This document shows, piece by piece, positions 22,553 through 30,967 of a DNA stretch of 64,000 nucleotides (its first letter is position 1; each line of letters starts with the position of its first letter). Location: the NCBI GenBank assembly GCA_039185015.1, contig JBCDAU010000005.1, forward strand, positions 131,482 to 195,481, in the 5' to 3' direction. A model generated the notes under the pieces. The model made no database searches. It had not been told where the DNA came from and saw nothing but the letters and a program-made list of their open reading frames with translations. A program made the translations under genes and the position numbers. Source of the DNA: JBCBSZ01 sp039185015 (GTDB lineage: Bacteria; Actinomycetota; Acidimicrobiia; Acidimicrobiales; Poriferisodalaceae).

Positions 22553-23914
22553 CTACGCCAGTTGGGGCAGGCGCGTCAGCGCGTCCTGGACCTTCGCCTC
22601 GGGGTACTCGAAGTCGACCATGTCGTCGGCCAAGTAGCGCTCGTAGGCGGCGAGGTCGAGGTGGCCGTGGCCGCACAGGGCCGTGAGGATGACCTTCTCC
22701 TCGCCGCTCTCCTTGCACCGCATGGCCTCGTCGATCGCCGCTGCGATCGCGTGGGTCGGCTCCGGTGCCGGCACGATGCCCTCGGTTCGGGCGAACTGGA
22801 TGCCGGCAGCGAAGCAGTCGCGCTGGTGCTTGCTCGTCGCCTCCATCAGGCCCAGCTCGTACACGTGGCTGATGAGCGGCGACATGCCGTGGTAGCGGAG
22901 GCCGCCGGCGTGGATCGTGTCGGGCACGAAGTCGTGGCCCAGGGTGTGCATCTTCATCAGCGGGGTCATGCCCGCCGTGTCGCCGAAGTCGTACGCGTAG
23001 ACGCCGCGGGTCAGCGACGGGCAGGCCGCGGGCTCGACGGCGCGGATCGTCGGTGAGATCTTGCCGGCCAGCTTCTCGCGGAGGAACGGGAAGGCCAGGC
23101 CGGCGAAGTTCGAGCCACCCCCCGTGCACCCGACGATCAGGTCAGGGGTCTCGCCGACCTTGGCCAGCTGGAGCAACGCCTCCTCGCCGATCACCGTCTG
23201 GTGCAGGAGGACGTGGTTGAGCACGCTGCCGAGCGCGTAGCGGATCTCGGGGTTCTGTGCCGCCACCTCGACCGCTTCGCTGATCGCGATGCCGAGCGAA
23301 CCGGGCGAGTCGGGATCGGCATCGAGGATCGCCTGTCCGGAGCTCGTGAGCGGCGAGGGGCTCGCGTGCACCGTCGCGCCGTACACCTCCATCATCGTGC
23401 GGCGGTACGGCTTCTGGTCGTAGCTGGCCCGGACCTGCCACACCTCGCATTCGATGCCGAACATCTGGGTGGCGAAGGCGAGCGCCGTGCCCCACTGCCC
23501 GGCCCCGGTCTCGGTCGTGAGCTTCTTCACGCCCTCCTGGGCGTTGTAGTAGGCCTGCGGCACGGACGTGTTCGGCTTGTGCGAGCCGGCCGGGCTGACG
23601 CCCTCGTACTTGTAGTAGATCCGAGCCGGGGTGCCGAGCGCGGACTCGAGGCGGTGGGCCCGGAACAGCGGAGACGGCCGCCACAGTCGGTAGATGTCGA
23701 GGATCGCGCCGGGGATGTCGATGTAGCGCTCCGGCGACATCTCCTGCTCGAGCAGCCCCATCGGGAACAGCGGAGCGAAGTCCTCCGGACCGGCCGGCTC
23801 GTGCGTACCGGGGTGCAGCGGTGGTGGCGGCGGCTCCGGGAGGTCGGCGATCAGGTTGTACCAGGCGGTCGGCTGGTCGCTCTCGTCGAGCAGGATCTTG
23901 GTCGGGACGTCCAC
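22553..23914 (-). CDS. trpB: TrpB2-type tryptophan synthase beta chain-like protein
   Basis: At 453 residues, with the N-terminal extension ILLDESDQPTAWYNLIADLPEPPPPP, this is the TrpB2 branch of tryptophan synthase beta subunits and not the TrpA-partnered TrpB1 (~400 aa). The PLP lysine is Lys113 in AGSHKPNTS, the phosphate cup is GCTGGGSNFAG, and GAGQWGTALAF is also conserved. TrpB2 makes tryptophan from indole and serine, either as a standalone indole-salvage enzyme or the sole TrpB. No trpA lies beside it. GGAGGGGGAG precedes the GTG start and a TAAGGT -10 box lies ~31 nt upstream. Confidence 0.9.
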   Translation of the reverse strand: MDVPTKILLDESDQPTAWYNLIADLPEPPPPPLHPGTHEPAGPEDFAPLFPMGLLEQEMSPERYIDIPGAILDIYRLWRPSPLFRAHRLESALGTPARIYYKYEGVSPAGSHKPNTSVPQAYYNAQEGVKKLTTETGAGQWGTALAFATQMFGIECEVWQVRASYDQKPYRRTMMEVYGATVHASPSPLTSSGQAILDADPDSPGSLGIAISEAVEVAAQNPEIRYALGSVLNHVLLHQTVIGEEALLQLAKVGETPDLIVGCTGGGSNFAGLAFPFLREKLAGKISPTIRAVEPAACPSLTRGVYAYDFGDTAGMTPLMKMHTLGHDFVPDTIHAGGLRYHGMSPLISHVYELGLMEATSKHQRDCFAAGIQFARTEGIVPAPEPTHAIAAAIDEAMRCKESGEEKVILTALCGHGHLDLAAYERYLADDMVDFEYPEAKVQDALTRLPQLA

Positions 23915-24000
23915 GTCTCCCCCTCCGTCGTTCGCGGCGAGGGAACCTTAGAGCGCCCGCCGAGAGCCGGGTACGTGGCGGGAACGGAAGATCTCGCTGC

Positions 24001-25149
24001 TCACTTCGACAGGATCGTGACCGCGCTCAGGCCGGGCGCGCCGTACACGTGTGTGTAGCCGACCTGCGGATCGCCCGGCACCTGCCGGTCGCCGGCGCGG
24101 CCCTGGAGCTGGAGCACGTTCTCGTAGACCTGGCGGAGGCCGGAGGCGCCGATCGGCTCGCCGTTGGCGATGCAGCCGCCGTCGGTGTTGACCGGCAGCG
24201 ACCCGTCGATCTCGGTCGCACCGGTCTGGATGAGCTCCTCCTGGTCGCCGTCGGCGCACAGCAGGTTCTCCGACATGTGCATGACCTCGGCACCGGCCTC
24301 GGTGTCCTGGATCTGCGCGACGTCGACGTCCTCCGGTCCGATGCCGGCCTGCTCGTAGGCGGCCTTGGCGGCATCGACCGTCGGGCTGTCGGTGCGGTCG
24401 ATCGCCAACCAGGGGTTGAAGACCTCGAAGGTGCCGAAGCGACGGGTCCGCACGGTCGCGGCCTTCACGAAGATCGGCGAATCGGTGTACTCGTGGGCCT
24501 TGTCGGCCCGGCACAGCACCAGCGCGACGCCGCCCTCACCGGGCGAGCAGAACATGTACTGGGTCAGCGGGTTGCTGAGCATCGGCGCCTCGAGGATCTC
24601 CTCCTCGGAGAACGGCTTGCGCCGCCAGGCGTTGGGGTTCTTCTCGGCGTTGCGGAAGGCCTTGGCCGAGACCTTCGCGAGCGTGTTCGCCGAGATCCCG
24701 TGGTCGTGCATGTATCGCTGGATCTTCATGCCGAAGAACTGGGTGGTCAGCATGAGGCCCGTGTCGCCGTACCAATCGCCGATGCCCCAGTCGGCCGGCA
24801 TCGGGTCGAAGGCGCCGCGTGGGTGCTTGTCGAAGCCGACGGCCATGCCGACGTCGAAGGCGCCGGAGCGGATGGCGTTGACGGCCGAGATCAGCGCGCT
24901 GCCGCCGGTGGCGCAGCCGTTGACCACGTTGATGAACTGCAGGCCGCTCAGGCCGAGGTTGTTCACCATGATGTCGGCCTGTCCGGCGGCGGTGCTGCCA
25001 CCGAACGCGAACTCCATGTCGGTCCACTCGAGACTCGAGTCTGCGAGGGCCTCGCGGGCGGCGTGGGTGCCCTGGTCGAGCCCGCTCGCCTCGTGACGGC
25101 CGAACGGGTGGATCCCGATGCCGATGATCGCGACGTCGTCAGTGGCCAT
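24001..25149 (-). CDS. Thiolase-fold lipid-transfer-type protein, likely aldolase or acyltransferase with DUF35 partner
   Basis: The 382-residue protein has a thiolase fold like SCP2/Ltp enzymes: the nucleophile-position Cys is kept in VVNGCATGGSALI. The two later catalytic positions differ: the HDxF motif reads IQDTE (His to Gln) and the GHPxGATG motif reads GEPIGASG (His to Glu). The Ltp2-type retro-aldolases of steroid side-chain degradation have similar changes and work with a DUF35 subunit, and here a DUF35 gene sits 3 nt upstream in the same operon. A classical acetyl-CoA acetyltransferase is therefore unlikely. The substrate is unknown; no other sterol genes are in the window. Confidence 0.8.
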   Translation of the reverse strand: MATDDVAIIGIGIHPFGRHEASGLDQGTHAAREALADSSLEWTDMEFAFGGSTAAGQADIMVNNLGLSGLQFINVVNGCATGGSALISAVNAIRSGAFDVGMAVGFDKHPRGAFDPMPADWGIGDWYGDTGLMLTTQFFGMKIQRYMHDHGISANTLAKVSAKAFRNAEKNPNAWRRKPFSEEEILEAPMLSNPLTQYMFCSPGEGGVALVLCRADKAHEYTDSPIFVKAATVRTRRFGTFEVFNPWLAIDRTDSPTVDAAKAAYEQAGIGPEDVDVAQIQDTEAGAEVMHMSENLLCADGDQEELIQTGATEIDGSLPVNTDGGCIANGEPIGASGLRQVYENVLQLQGRAGDRQVPGDPQVGYTHVYGAPGLSAVTILSK

Positions 25150-25152
25150 GGG

Positions 25153-25584
25153 TCAGCCCTCCTCGGCTGGTGCGAACGCGAAGGTCATCACCGTGTTGCC
25201 GGCCTCGTCGTCCATGAAGGGGACGATCCGCAGCTCCATCGGCATGCCGATCTCGAGCTCGTCGGGATCGGCGGTGGTCAGCCGGGTCTCGACCCGGAGC
25301 TCTCCGGGCAACTCGACGTAGCCCACCCCGTACGGTTCGAAGGTCGCCGGCGTCTCGACCTTGGCGTAGGGAGGTGACTTCGGCGGGAAGCCCTGGATCG
25401 TCCAGGACCACAGCGTGCCCCGGGACGAGAGCTCCACGGTCTCCATGTCCTCGGGTGCGCAGCCGGGAGCGGAGGCGTCGGACGGGAACACGATCGTGCC
25501 GGTCTTCGTGCAGCGGGCGCCGAGCAGCCGCGGCTCCTCGGCGGGCCAGGTGAAGAGCCCTTCCGCGATCGGTACCTGTTGCAC
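25153..25584 (-). CDS. DUF35 / OB-fold zinc-ribbon-type protein
   Basis: The 143-residue protein pairs an N-terminal rubredoxin-like segment with an OB fold (ELSSRGTLWSWTIQGFPPKSPPY, then YGVGYVELPGELRVETRL), as in DUF35 acyl-CoA-associated proteins. Only two of the usual four zinc cysteines remain (GARCTKTG and PGCAPED), so metal binding may be lost. DUF35 proteins bind and channel acyl-CoA to a thiolase-fold partner, which is the next gene, 3 nt downstream. GAGGGAGGA seven nt before the GTG at 25584 fixes this start. Confidence 0.82.
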   Translation of the reverse strand: MQQVPIAEGLFTWPAEEPRLLGARCTKTGTIVFPSDASAPGCAPEDMETVELSSRGTLWSWTIQGFPPKSPPYAKVETPATFEPYGVGYVELPGELRVETRLTTADPDELEIGMPMELRIVPFMDDEAGNTVMTFAFAPAEEG

Positions 25585-25760
25585 GACGTGTCCTCCCTCG
25601 TTCTCGCGTCGGGAGCGGGCGACCCCCTCCTGCGGCCCACTCCCGACGCTCATCGACCGCATCACCTCATCGAGTGGCGGTGGTGTGACCGATGACCCGG
25701 CCTCCATGGTCGCCGATCGGGGTTCCTCCACACCAACTCGTGCCCGCTACGTTCGACCAG

Positions 25761-25829
25761 GTGATGGACCACGGGAGCGCTCCGATGTCCGCGGGCTCCC
25801 GGTCGTCCCGACGGCGACGACGCTCGTGA
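25761..25829 (+). CDS. Possible 22-codon Arg-rich leader peptide
   Basis: A GTG at 25761 lies 7 nt after a TACGTT -10 box (25748-25753) and opens a 22-codon reading frame ending RSSRRRRRS. Five consecutive Arg codons (CGA CGG CGA CGA CGC) stand just before the stop. The stop TGA overlaps the GTG start of the next gene (GTGA). The layout suggests a leaderless upstream ORF that controls the downstream gene by coupled translation or stalling. No homology is recognised and the ORF is short, so it may be chance. Confidence 0.35.
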   Translation: MMDHGSAPMSAGSRSSRRRRRS

Positions 25830-26440
25830 ACCCAGCAGCGATCGTCGCCGCGGAGCTGCTCGCCTCCGCCGGAGTCGACGAGTCCGAGGTACCGCCGCGA
25901 CGCTTCGGGGCCGACTGGTTCCGCGAGCGCCCGAACTGGCTCGCTGCGTCGACGGTCGCCGACGTCCTCGTCCGCGAGGCCGGCCGCGACCCGTCGGGTG
26001 CGTTCGCCGTGGCCGAGGCGGTCCTGCGCGAGACCGACCCCGACAGCGAGCAGCACCAACTCGTCGAGATCGGGTTCGTCGAGGCGTTGGTCTGCTCGGC
26101 GAGCCATGACGACACCGGCGCGGAGGCGCGACTCCTGGCCTCCTGCCCTCCCCGGGTCTGGGGGGTGTGGCACCGTCGCCGGGAGCGGCTCGAGGCGCTC
26201 AGCGAGGAGCGCTCGGCCCACCTCGCAGCACCGAGGGCACTGACCGACGACGACGCCGGTGTCTCCCTCCTGGCTCGTTGCTCGACCTATCGGGCCGAGT
26301 CCGGACGCCACGTCGTGCTCGCCGAGCTGATCTCGGCCGACCGCCCGAGCCCCTGGGCGCTCCGGCACCCGATCGGCGTGGGGCTGCTGTTCGGCACCGT
26401 CATGTTGGTGCTGTTCGTGCTGTCGCTGATGGTCCGTTAG
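25826..26440 (+). CDS. Hypothetical protein with C-terminal membrane anchor
   Basis: I do not recognise this ~204-residue protein. It has a soluble, helical, acidic body with conserved-looking EIGFVEALVCSASHDD and CPPRVWGVWHRRRERLEAL segments, and a single hydrophobic stretch at the very C-terminus (GVGLLFGTVMLVLFVLSLMV), making it a candidate tail-anchored protein with the body in the cytoplasm. The frame is open further upstream to 25415, but the stretch before 25826 reads like non-coding sequence. The GTG at 25826 overlaps the stop of the Arg-rich leader ORF. It is convergent with the SDR gene across a hairpin at 26440-26460. Confidence 0.6.
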   Translation: MNPAAIVAAELLASAGVDESEVPPRRFGADWFRERPNWLAASTVADVLVREAGRDPSGAFAVAEAVLRETDPDSEQHQLVEIGFVEALVCSASHDDTGAEARLLASCPPRVWGVWHRRRERLEALSEERSAHLAAPRALTDDDAGVSLLARCSTYRAESGRHVVLAELISADRPSPWALRHPIGVGLLFGTVMLVLFVLSLMVR

Positions 26441-26460
26441 CGCCGGACCACGGTCGGCGC
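26440..26460. terminator. Hairpin between convergent genes
   Basis: GCGCC and GGCGC arms with an inner GAC/GTC pairing form an imperfect hairpin between the tail-anchored protein stop (26438-26440) and the SDR stop (26462-26464). It is a likely bidirectional terminator without a T tract. Confidence 0.4.
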
Positions 26461-26461
26461 C

Positions 26462-27394
26462 TCAGCCCTCCTCCGGCATCGGGTAGTGGATGCCCGGCAC
26501 ACCCATCTTCCAGGCGTCGAATCGGTCCGGGAGCTCGGCCAGACCGGCGTAGGGCTCACCGACCTTCTCCATGCCGATCTTCTCGCCCCAGCCCGCGTGT
26601 CCGGGGGCGATCTGGTAGTAGCCGTTGCCGGCGTTGGTCCCGCCGTCGACGAGCAGGTCGACGCCGGTGACGTAGCTCGATGCGTCGGAGGCCAGGAACA
26701 GCAGCGGGCCCATCATCTCCTCGACGTCACCGATGCGACGCATGGGCGTCCGGCTCGCGACGTACTCGGCCACGCCGAGGCCCTCCAGGGCGGCCTTCGT
26801 CATCTCGGTGGCCATGAAGCCGGGCGAGATGGCGTTCACCCGGACGCCCCGGTCCGCCCACTCACAGCCCAGCTGCTGGGTGAGGTTCCGCAGTGCGCCC
26901 TTCGCTGCGGTGTAGGCGATGACGTTCAGCTCGTTCGCGCCGGAGCCCATGATCGAGCAGATGTTGATGATCGAGCCGGATCCCTGGGCCAGCATCTGCC
27001 GCCCGCAGTCGCGCGCCATGATGAACGCACCGACGAGATCGACGTCCATGATGGCGTTGAGCGTCTCGACGTCGAAGGCCTCGGCCGAGACACCACGCAT
27101 GTCCGAGATCCCGGCGTTGTTGATCAGGACGTCGATTCGGCCGTGTTCGGACACGGCGCGTTCGACGACGTCGCTCACGTCGTCCTCGTTCGAGACGTCG
27201 CCGGCCATCGCGGTCACCTTCGCTCCGTGACCCCGGCACGTCTCCGCCGTCTGCTCCAGCAGCTCCGCTGTCCGCGCCGTCAGCACGAGCTCGGCGCCGA
27301 GCTTCGCCAGCTCGGTGGCGAAGTACTCGCCGAGTCCGTAGCTGGCGCCGGTGATCACGATCACCTTGTCGGCGACGCTGAATCGACCCTCCAT
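26462..27394 (-). CDS. Short-chain dehydrogenase/reductase
   Basis: The ~310-residue classical SDR has the cofactor motif TGASYGLG near the start, NNAG (INNAGISD), the catalytic Ser region ICSIMGSG, YTAAKGAL (Tyr-x3-Lys), and the C-terminal DASSYVTGVDLLVDGG. A C-terminal extension of ~45 residues after the DGG motif (rich in Gly, Tyr and Trp, ending HYPMPEEG) is unusual and may shape the active site. GGGAGGGG five nt before the ATG sets the start at 27394. The substrate is unknown. It is divergent from a lipoprotein gene. Confidence 0.88.
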   Translation of the reverse strand: MEGRFSVADKVIVITGASYGLGEYFATELAKLGAELVLTARTAELLEQTAETCRGHGAKVTAMAGDVSNEDDVSDVVERAVSEHGRIDVLINNAGISDMRGVSAEAFDVETLNAIMDVDLVGAFIMARDCGRQMLAQGSGSIINICSIMGSGANELNVIAYTAAKGALRNLTQQLGCEWADRGVRVNAISPGFMATEMTKAALEGLGVAEYVASRTPMRRIGDVEEMMGPLLFLASDASSYVTGVDLLVDGGTNAGNGYYQIAPGHAGWGEKIGMEKVGEPYAGLAELPDRFDAWKMGVPGIHYPMPEEG

Positions 27395-27474
27395 GACCCC
27401 TCCCGTTCCGATCACCCGATCGAGTGGGCGACGCTAGCCGGGGCGCGCCCGGCACCCGGAGCCCGTCGGGCAGG

Positions 27475-28509
27475 ATGGACCCGGTGATCGATCGACTTCC
27501 CCTGCGCGCCTGCCTGCTCGTCGCGGCCCTCCTCCTCGCCGCCTGCGCCGGCGACAGCGACGACGACGCGGCTCCGGCCGCTGGTGCGCTGGCCGCGACC
27601 ACCACGACCGAGCTCCCGATCCTGCTCGGGTCGGGAGCTTCGGCCACCTCGATCCCGCCCGCCGGCACGGCAGCGCCCGGTGACACCGCCCCGCCGGGCA
27701 GTACCGCCGCTCCCGACGAGACCGTCGCACCGGAGGACACCGCCGCACCGGCCGGCGGCGGTTCGCCGAGCTCGTCCACGACCTCGACCACGGCGGCGCC
27801 GTCGGGTCCCCCGGCCGACCCCGACACCTGTGCCGCGCTCGCCTCGCTCGTGAGCGTCGTGGACGCCGACGCGCTCGCGACGATCTCGGCATCGGCCGAC
27901 CAGAACTCCCTCGAGCTGGTCGACGTGCTCCGGGTCCTCGAGGATCAGGAGGCCACGCCGGCCGCCCGGGCCATCGCCGGGGCCAAGCTGGACGATCTCG
28001 CCGGCCTCAATTGCGGCCTCGACGCCCCGCCCACGGTCACGCTGCAACCTGACGGCCTCGACGTCGCCGCGTTCGGTCAGGAACGAGGGCTGGTCTCCTC
28101 GGCGGTCTCGACCGTGCTGGGCCCGCCCTCGATCGACACGGGTCCGATCGATCCGATCTCCGCCTACGGGACCTGCCCAGGCGAGCAGATCTGGGTGATG
28201 GAGTGGCCGTTCCTCGTGCTGCTGTTCCTCGATGACGGCGCGGCGCCCGAGTCGTTCGACCTGTTCGCGTGGCGCAGCTTCGACGTGGGCGAGGACCCCA
28301 TCGGCCCCGTGCCGGCGACGATCGAGGGCGTCGCCGTCGGCGTGCCCTTCGACGGCATCGTCGAGCGGTTCGCGACGCGGGGAGCCACGGTGACCCGGGA
28401 CGAGGTCCTCGGCGTCGACGTGATCGACGTGCCGGGCACGTACCTGATCATCGACGACGGCTCTGGCGACGTGGGAACGATCGAGGGCGGCCTCCCCTGC
28501 GGCGAGTGA
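27475..28509 (+). CDS. Lipoprotein with Thr/Pro/Ala-rich linker
   Basis: The protein begins with a signal peptide ending in the lipobox LLAAC (Cys at ~24), so it should be exported and lipid-anchored. A linker of ~85 residues rich in Thr, Ala, Pro and Ser follows, then a globular C-terminal part with four Cys residues, a hydrophobic EWPFLVLLFLDDG segment and a final PGTYLIIDDGSG. No enzymatic motif or family is recognised. It is probably a cell-envelope protein. Its stop overlaps the patatin start (GTGA), so the two are translationally coupled. Confidence 0.75.
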   Translation: MDPVIDRLPLRACLLVAALLLAACAGDSDDDAAPAAGALAATTTTELPILLGSGASATSIPPAGTAAPGDTAPPGSTAAPDETVAPEDTAAPAGGGSPSSSTTSTTAAPSGPPADPDTCAALASLVSVVDADALATISASADQNSLELVDVLRVLEDQEATPAARAIAGAKLDDLAGLNCGLDAPPTVTLQPDGLDVAAFGQERGLVSSAVSTVLGPPSIDTGPIDPISAYGTCPGEQIWVMEWPFLVLLFLDDGAAPESFDLFAWRSFDVGEDPIGPVPATIEGVAVGVPFDGIVERFATRGATVTRDEVLGVDVIDVPGTYLIIDDGSGDVGTIEGGLPCGE

Positions 28510-29414
28510 ACCGCATCGGTCTCGTCCTCGGGGCCGGCGGCTCGTTCGGTTGGGACTGGATCGTCGGCGCGCTCGCCGCGGTCCGAGACGAGACCGGCTT
28601 CGACCCGCGCGACGCGCACGACCTCGTCGGGACCTCGGTCGGCTCGCTCGTCGGGGCCTACCTCCGCCACGGCAGCGATCTCCATGCCCTCAGCCGTCAC
28701 GTCGGTGGGCTGCCCGACCCTGACCCCGAGGCAGGTGCCGTTCCGATCGGCGCGCCATCCCGGTCACTCCCCGCGGTCATCGGGCCTGTCGTGGTCGGCG
28801 CTCGCCGGGTGGCCGGCACCGCGGTCGGCGTGCTCGCCCACCGGCCCTCGGCCCCAGATCCGGGGGTCGGCGAGGAGCTCGCCAAGCGCATCAGGAACCG
28901 GGCCTGGCCCGACGCTCCCCTCTCGGTCGTCGCGTGGAGCCGCTCCCGACGTCGCCGGGTCGTGTTGCAGCGACGCAGTGAGCTCCCGCTCCCCCGAGCG
29001 GTGGATGCCTCCTGCGCGGTACCCGGGGCGACGCCTCCGGTGCCGACGAGCGCACACGGCGACCTCATCGACGGCGGGGTCCACTCGATGACCAACGCCG
29101 ACCTCCTCGCCCACGACGTCGACCTCGCGATCGTCGTCGCTCCCCTCGTGCTCGGCGGAGGACGGGCCGGGCTCGCGCCGCGCCGGCTCGTCCGGCTGGC
29201 CCACCGCTGGACCCTCGCCGACGAGCTCGCCACGCAGCTCGGCGAGCTCGAGGTGCCGACGCTGATCCTCGCACCGTCGGCTCAGGGCCTCGACCGACTC
29301 CTGGAGTCGGACCGCCGCACCCGCGTCGCGATCGCTCGGGCCGAGACCACGACGGTCCTTCGGGCCGAGAGCGCAGCGGCCATCGTCGACCGCCTCCGAG
29401 GGGTCGAGGCATGA
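28506..29414 (+). CDS. Patatin-like phospholipase
   Basis: The 302-residue protein has the patatin elements in order: the oxyanion-hole glycine motif LGAGGSFGWDW at the N-terminus, the nucleophile elbow GTSVGS (GxSxG), and the catalytic aspartate in the DGG motif (LIDGGVHS). It should hydrolyse acyl esters of lipids through a Ser-Asp dyad in the cytoplasm or at the membrane. It is coupled to the lipoprotein gene upstream (GTGA) and to a small gene downstream (ATGA). Confidence 0.85.
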   Translation: MNRIGLVLGAGGSFGWDWIVGALAAVRDETGFDPRDAHDLVGTSVGSLVGAYLRHGSDLHALSRHVGGLPDPDPEAGAVPIGAPSRSLPAVIGPVVVGARRVAGTAVGVLAHRPSAPDPGVGEELAKRIRNRAWPDAPLSVVAWSRSRRRRVVLQRRSELPLPRAVDASCAVPGATPPVPTSAHGDLIDGGVHSMTNADLLAHDVDLAIVVAPLVLGGGRAGLAPRRLVRLAHRWTLADELATQLGELEVPTLILAPSAQGLDRLLESDRRTRVAIARAETTTVLRAESAAAIVDRLRGVEA

Positions 29415-29635
29415 GCCGCCGCTTCCAGCTGCCGCCGTCGGTGCCAGTGGCGTCCGGCAGTCGCCCACCGGTCCGGGCGGTGCAGTGGGGCTTCGACAAG
29501 GCCGGTCTCCGCTATCGGGTGGTCGCGACCGCTCCCGGACACGTCGTCGTGAAGGACGAGCGGGGCCGCCGACGGCGGGCGATCGTCCAGTGGGGCCGCC
29601 CCTGGTGCCGGATCACGGCATGGCAGCCGGGCTGA
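29411..29635 (+). CDS. Small basic protein of unknown function
   Basis: A 74-codon ORF begins with an ATG that overlaps the patatin stop (ATGA), the layout of translationally coupled genes. The product is basic and Trp/Arg-rich (RAVQWGFDKAGL, then DERGRRRRAIVQWGRPWCRI) and could be a single beta-sheet domain. No homologue is recognised. Its last 23 bp overlap the 3' end of the convergent AAA ATPase gene. Confidence 0.5.
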   Translation: MSRRFQLPPSVPVASGSRPPVRAVQWGFDKAGLRYRVVATAPGHVVVKDERGRRRRAIVQWGRPWCRITAWQPG

Positions 29636-30908
29636 CGACCGCGGTCGGCACATCGACCGCGAGGAGGCTGGCCAACGCCTCGTCGGAGGTCGTCCCCTCG
29701 GCCACCAGCCGGCTGGCCTGGCGTCGCAGCATCTCCTCGAAGAGGTTGCGGACCTCGCGAGCGTTGCCGAAGTCCCGATCCCTGGCCTGCGCGGCGAGCC
29801 ATGTGCGGACCGCGGCCGCCACGCCCTCGCCGATCTGCATCCGATTGGCGGTCGAGAGACGGCGGAAGACCTCGACGAGCGCATCGTCGGTGAAGTCGGG
29901 GAACCGCACGGTCCGAGGGAAGCGTGACCGCAGGCCCGGGTTGGTGGCGAGGAAGTCCTCCATCTCCGCGGGGTAGCCGGCGACGATCACGACGAGATCG
30001 TCGCGGTGGTCCTCCATCCGCTTCACCAGGGCATCGATCGCCTCGCTGCCGTAGTCGTCACCACGGGCGAGCGAGTAGGCCTCGTCGATCAGCAACACCC
30101 CGCCCTTCGCCTCCTCGACGACCTCATCGACCCGCGATGCGGTCTGCCCGAGATACCCGGCGACGAGTCCCGCTCGGTCCGTCTCGACGAGCTGCCCACG
30201 AGACAGCACGCCGATCGACGCGAGCAGGCCGCCGTACAGGCGGGCGACGGTGGTCTTGCCGGTACCCGGGTTGCCGGTCAGGACGAGGTGGTGGGCGACC
30301 TCGTGCACGGGGAGGCCACGCTCCTCGCGCAGTCGCTGCACCGTGGCCAGGTCGATGAGCACCCGGATCTCGTGCTTCACCTCGTCGAGCCCGACCAGCG
30401 CGTCCAGCTCGTCCAGCAGGGATGCCCGCCGGGTGTCGTCGGGACCGGCGGACGTCGCGCCGGGCTCGATCGAATCGACTCGGTCGTCGACCCTCGAGCG
30501 GACCAGCCGCGCGGCGAGCATCTCGCGCCAGCGTTCGAGCGCATCGATCTCGGTGTGGGAGGCGTGCTCGTCGAGGGCGATGAGGACCTGCCCCAGCTCG
30601 ACCCCAGCGTCCACGTAGGCGAGGGCGCTGCGGGTGCCGTCGCGGACGTCGGCGTGCAGGAGGTCCTCGAAGAACGACGACGGTCGCTGCAACCAGGTCC
30701 GGGCCCGGCGGAAGACACCGAGCTTGCGGGCGTCGCCCGCCGACCCGACCGGTCGCTCCAACAGGTCGCCGAAGCACGTCAGCCACGGCAGGACCTCGTC
30801 GTCGGTGATCATCCCGTCGACGTCGATGAGCGCACGCGTGAGCGCCCCGGCTTCGACGCGTCCTCCCGGGACGGCGGTCTCGAATCGGGCCACGGCGTCA
30901 GCGAGCAC
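29613..30908 (-). CDS. CbxX/CfxQ-type AAA+ ATPase
   Basis: The C-terminal ~270 residues are a CbxX-type AAA+ module: LVGLDEVKHEIRVL, Walker A GNPGTGKTT, pore-like region ETDRAGLVAGYLGQTA, Walker B GGVLLIDEAYSLA, and the arginine-finger segment PGLRSRFPRTVRF. The N-terminal ~150 residues (ALTRALIDVDGMITDDEVLPWL) look like a TerB-type helical domain, by weak resemblance. Related proteins remodel Rubisco or act with type VII secretion (EccA); no Rubisco or ESX genes lie here. GTG 30908 has GGAGG only 2 nt upstream, so the exact start is uncertain. Confidence 0.82.
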   Translation of the reverse strand: MLADAVARFETAVPGGRVEAGALTRALIDVDGMITDDEVLPWLTCFGDLLERPVGSAGDARKLGVFRRARTWLQRPSSFFEDLLHADVRDGTRSALAYVDAGVELGQVLIALDEHASHTEIDALERWREMLAARLVRSRVDDRVDSIEPGATSAGPDDTRRASLLDELDALVGLDEVKHEIRVLIDLATVQRLREERGLPVHEVAHHLVLTGNPGTGKTTVARLYGGLLASIGVLSRGQLVETDRAGLVAGYLGQTASRVDEVVEEAKGGVLLIDEAYSLARGDDYGSEAIDALVKRMEDHRDDLVVIVAGYPAEMEDFLATNPGLRSRFPRTVRFPDFTDDALVEVFRRLSTANRMQIGEGVAAAVRTWLAAQARDRDFGNAREVRNLFEEMLRRQASRLVAEGTTSDEALASLLAVDVPTAVVSPAAMP

Positions 30909-30955
30909 ATCCTCCGATCGGCGCGAGCACGGCCGCTCTGAAGCGCGGCGGCCTC

Positions 30956-30961
30956 TACGCT
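30956..30961 (+). promoter_or_regulatory. -10 box (TACGCT), leaderless promoter
   Basis: TACGCT is followed by 6 nt and the ATG at 30968 of the S9 peptidase gene. No ribosome binding site lies between. Confidence 0.5.
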
Positions 30962-30967
30962 CCGGCG

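Noticed and set aside
25415..25825. N-terminal extension of the tail-anchored protein gene back to 25415
   Set aside because: It overlaps the DUF35 gene on the other strand and reads as low-complexity Ser/Arg sequence. A start at 25826 is more consistent.
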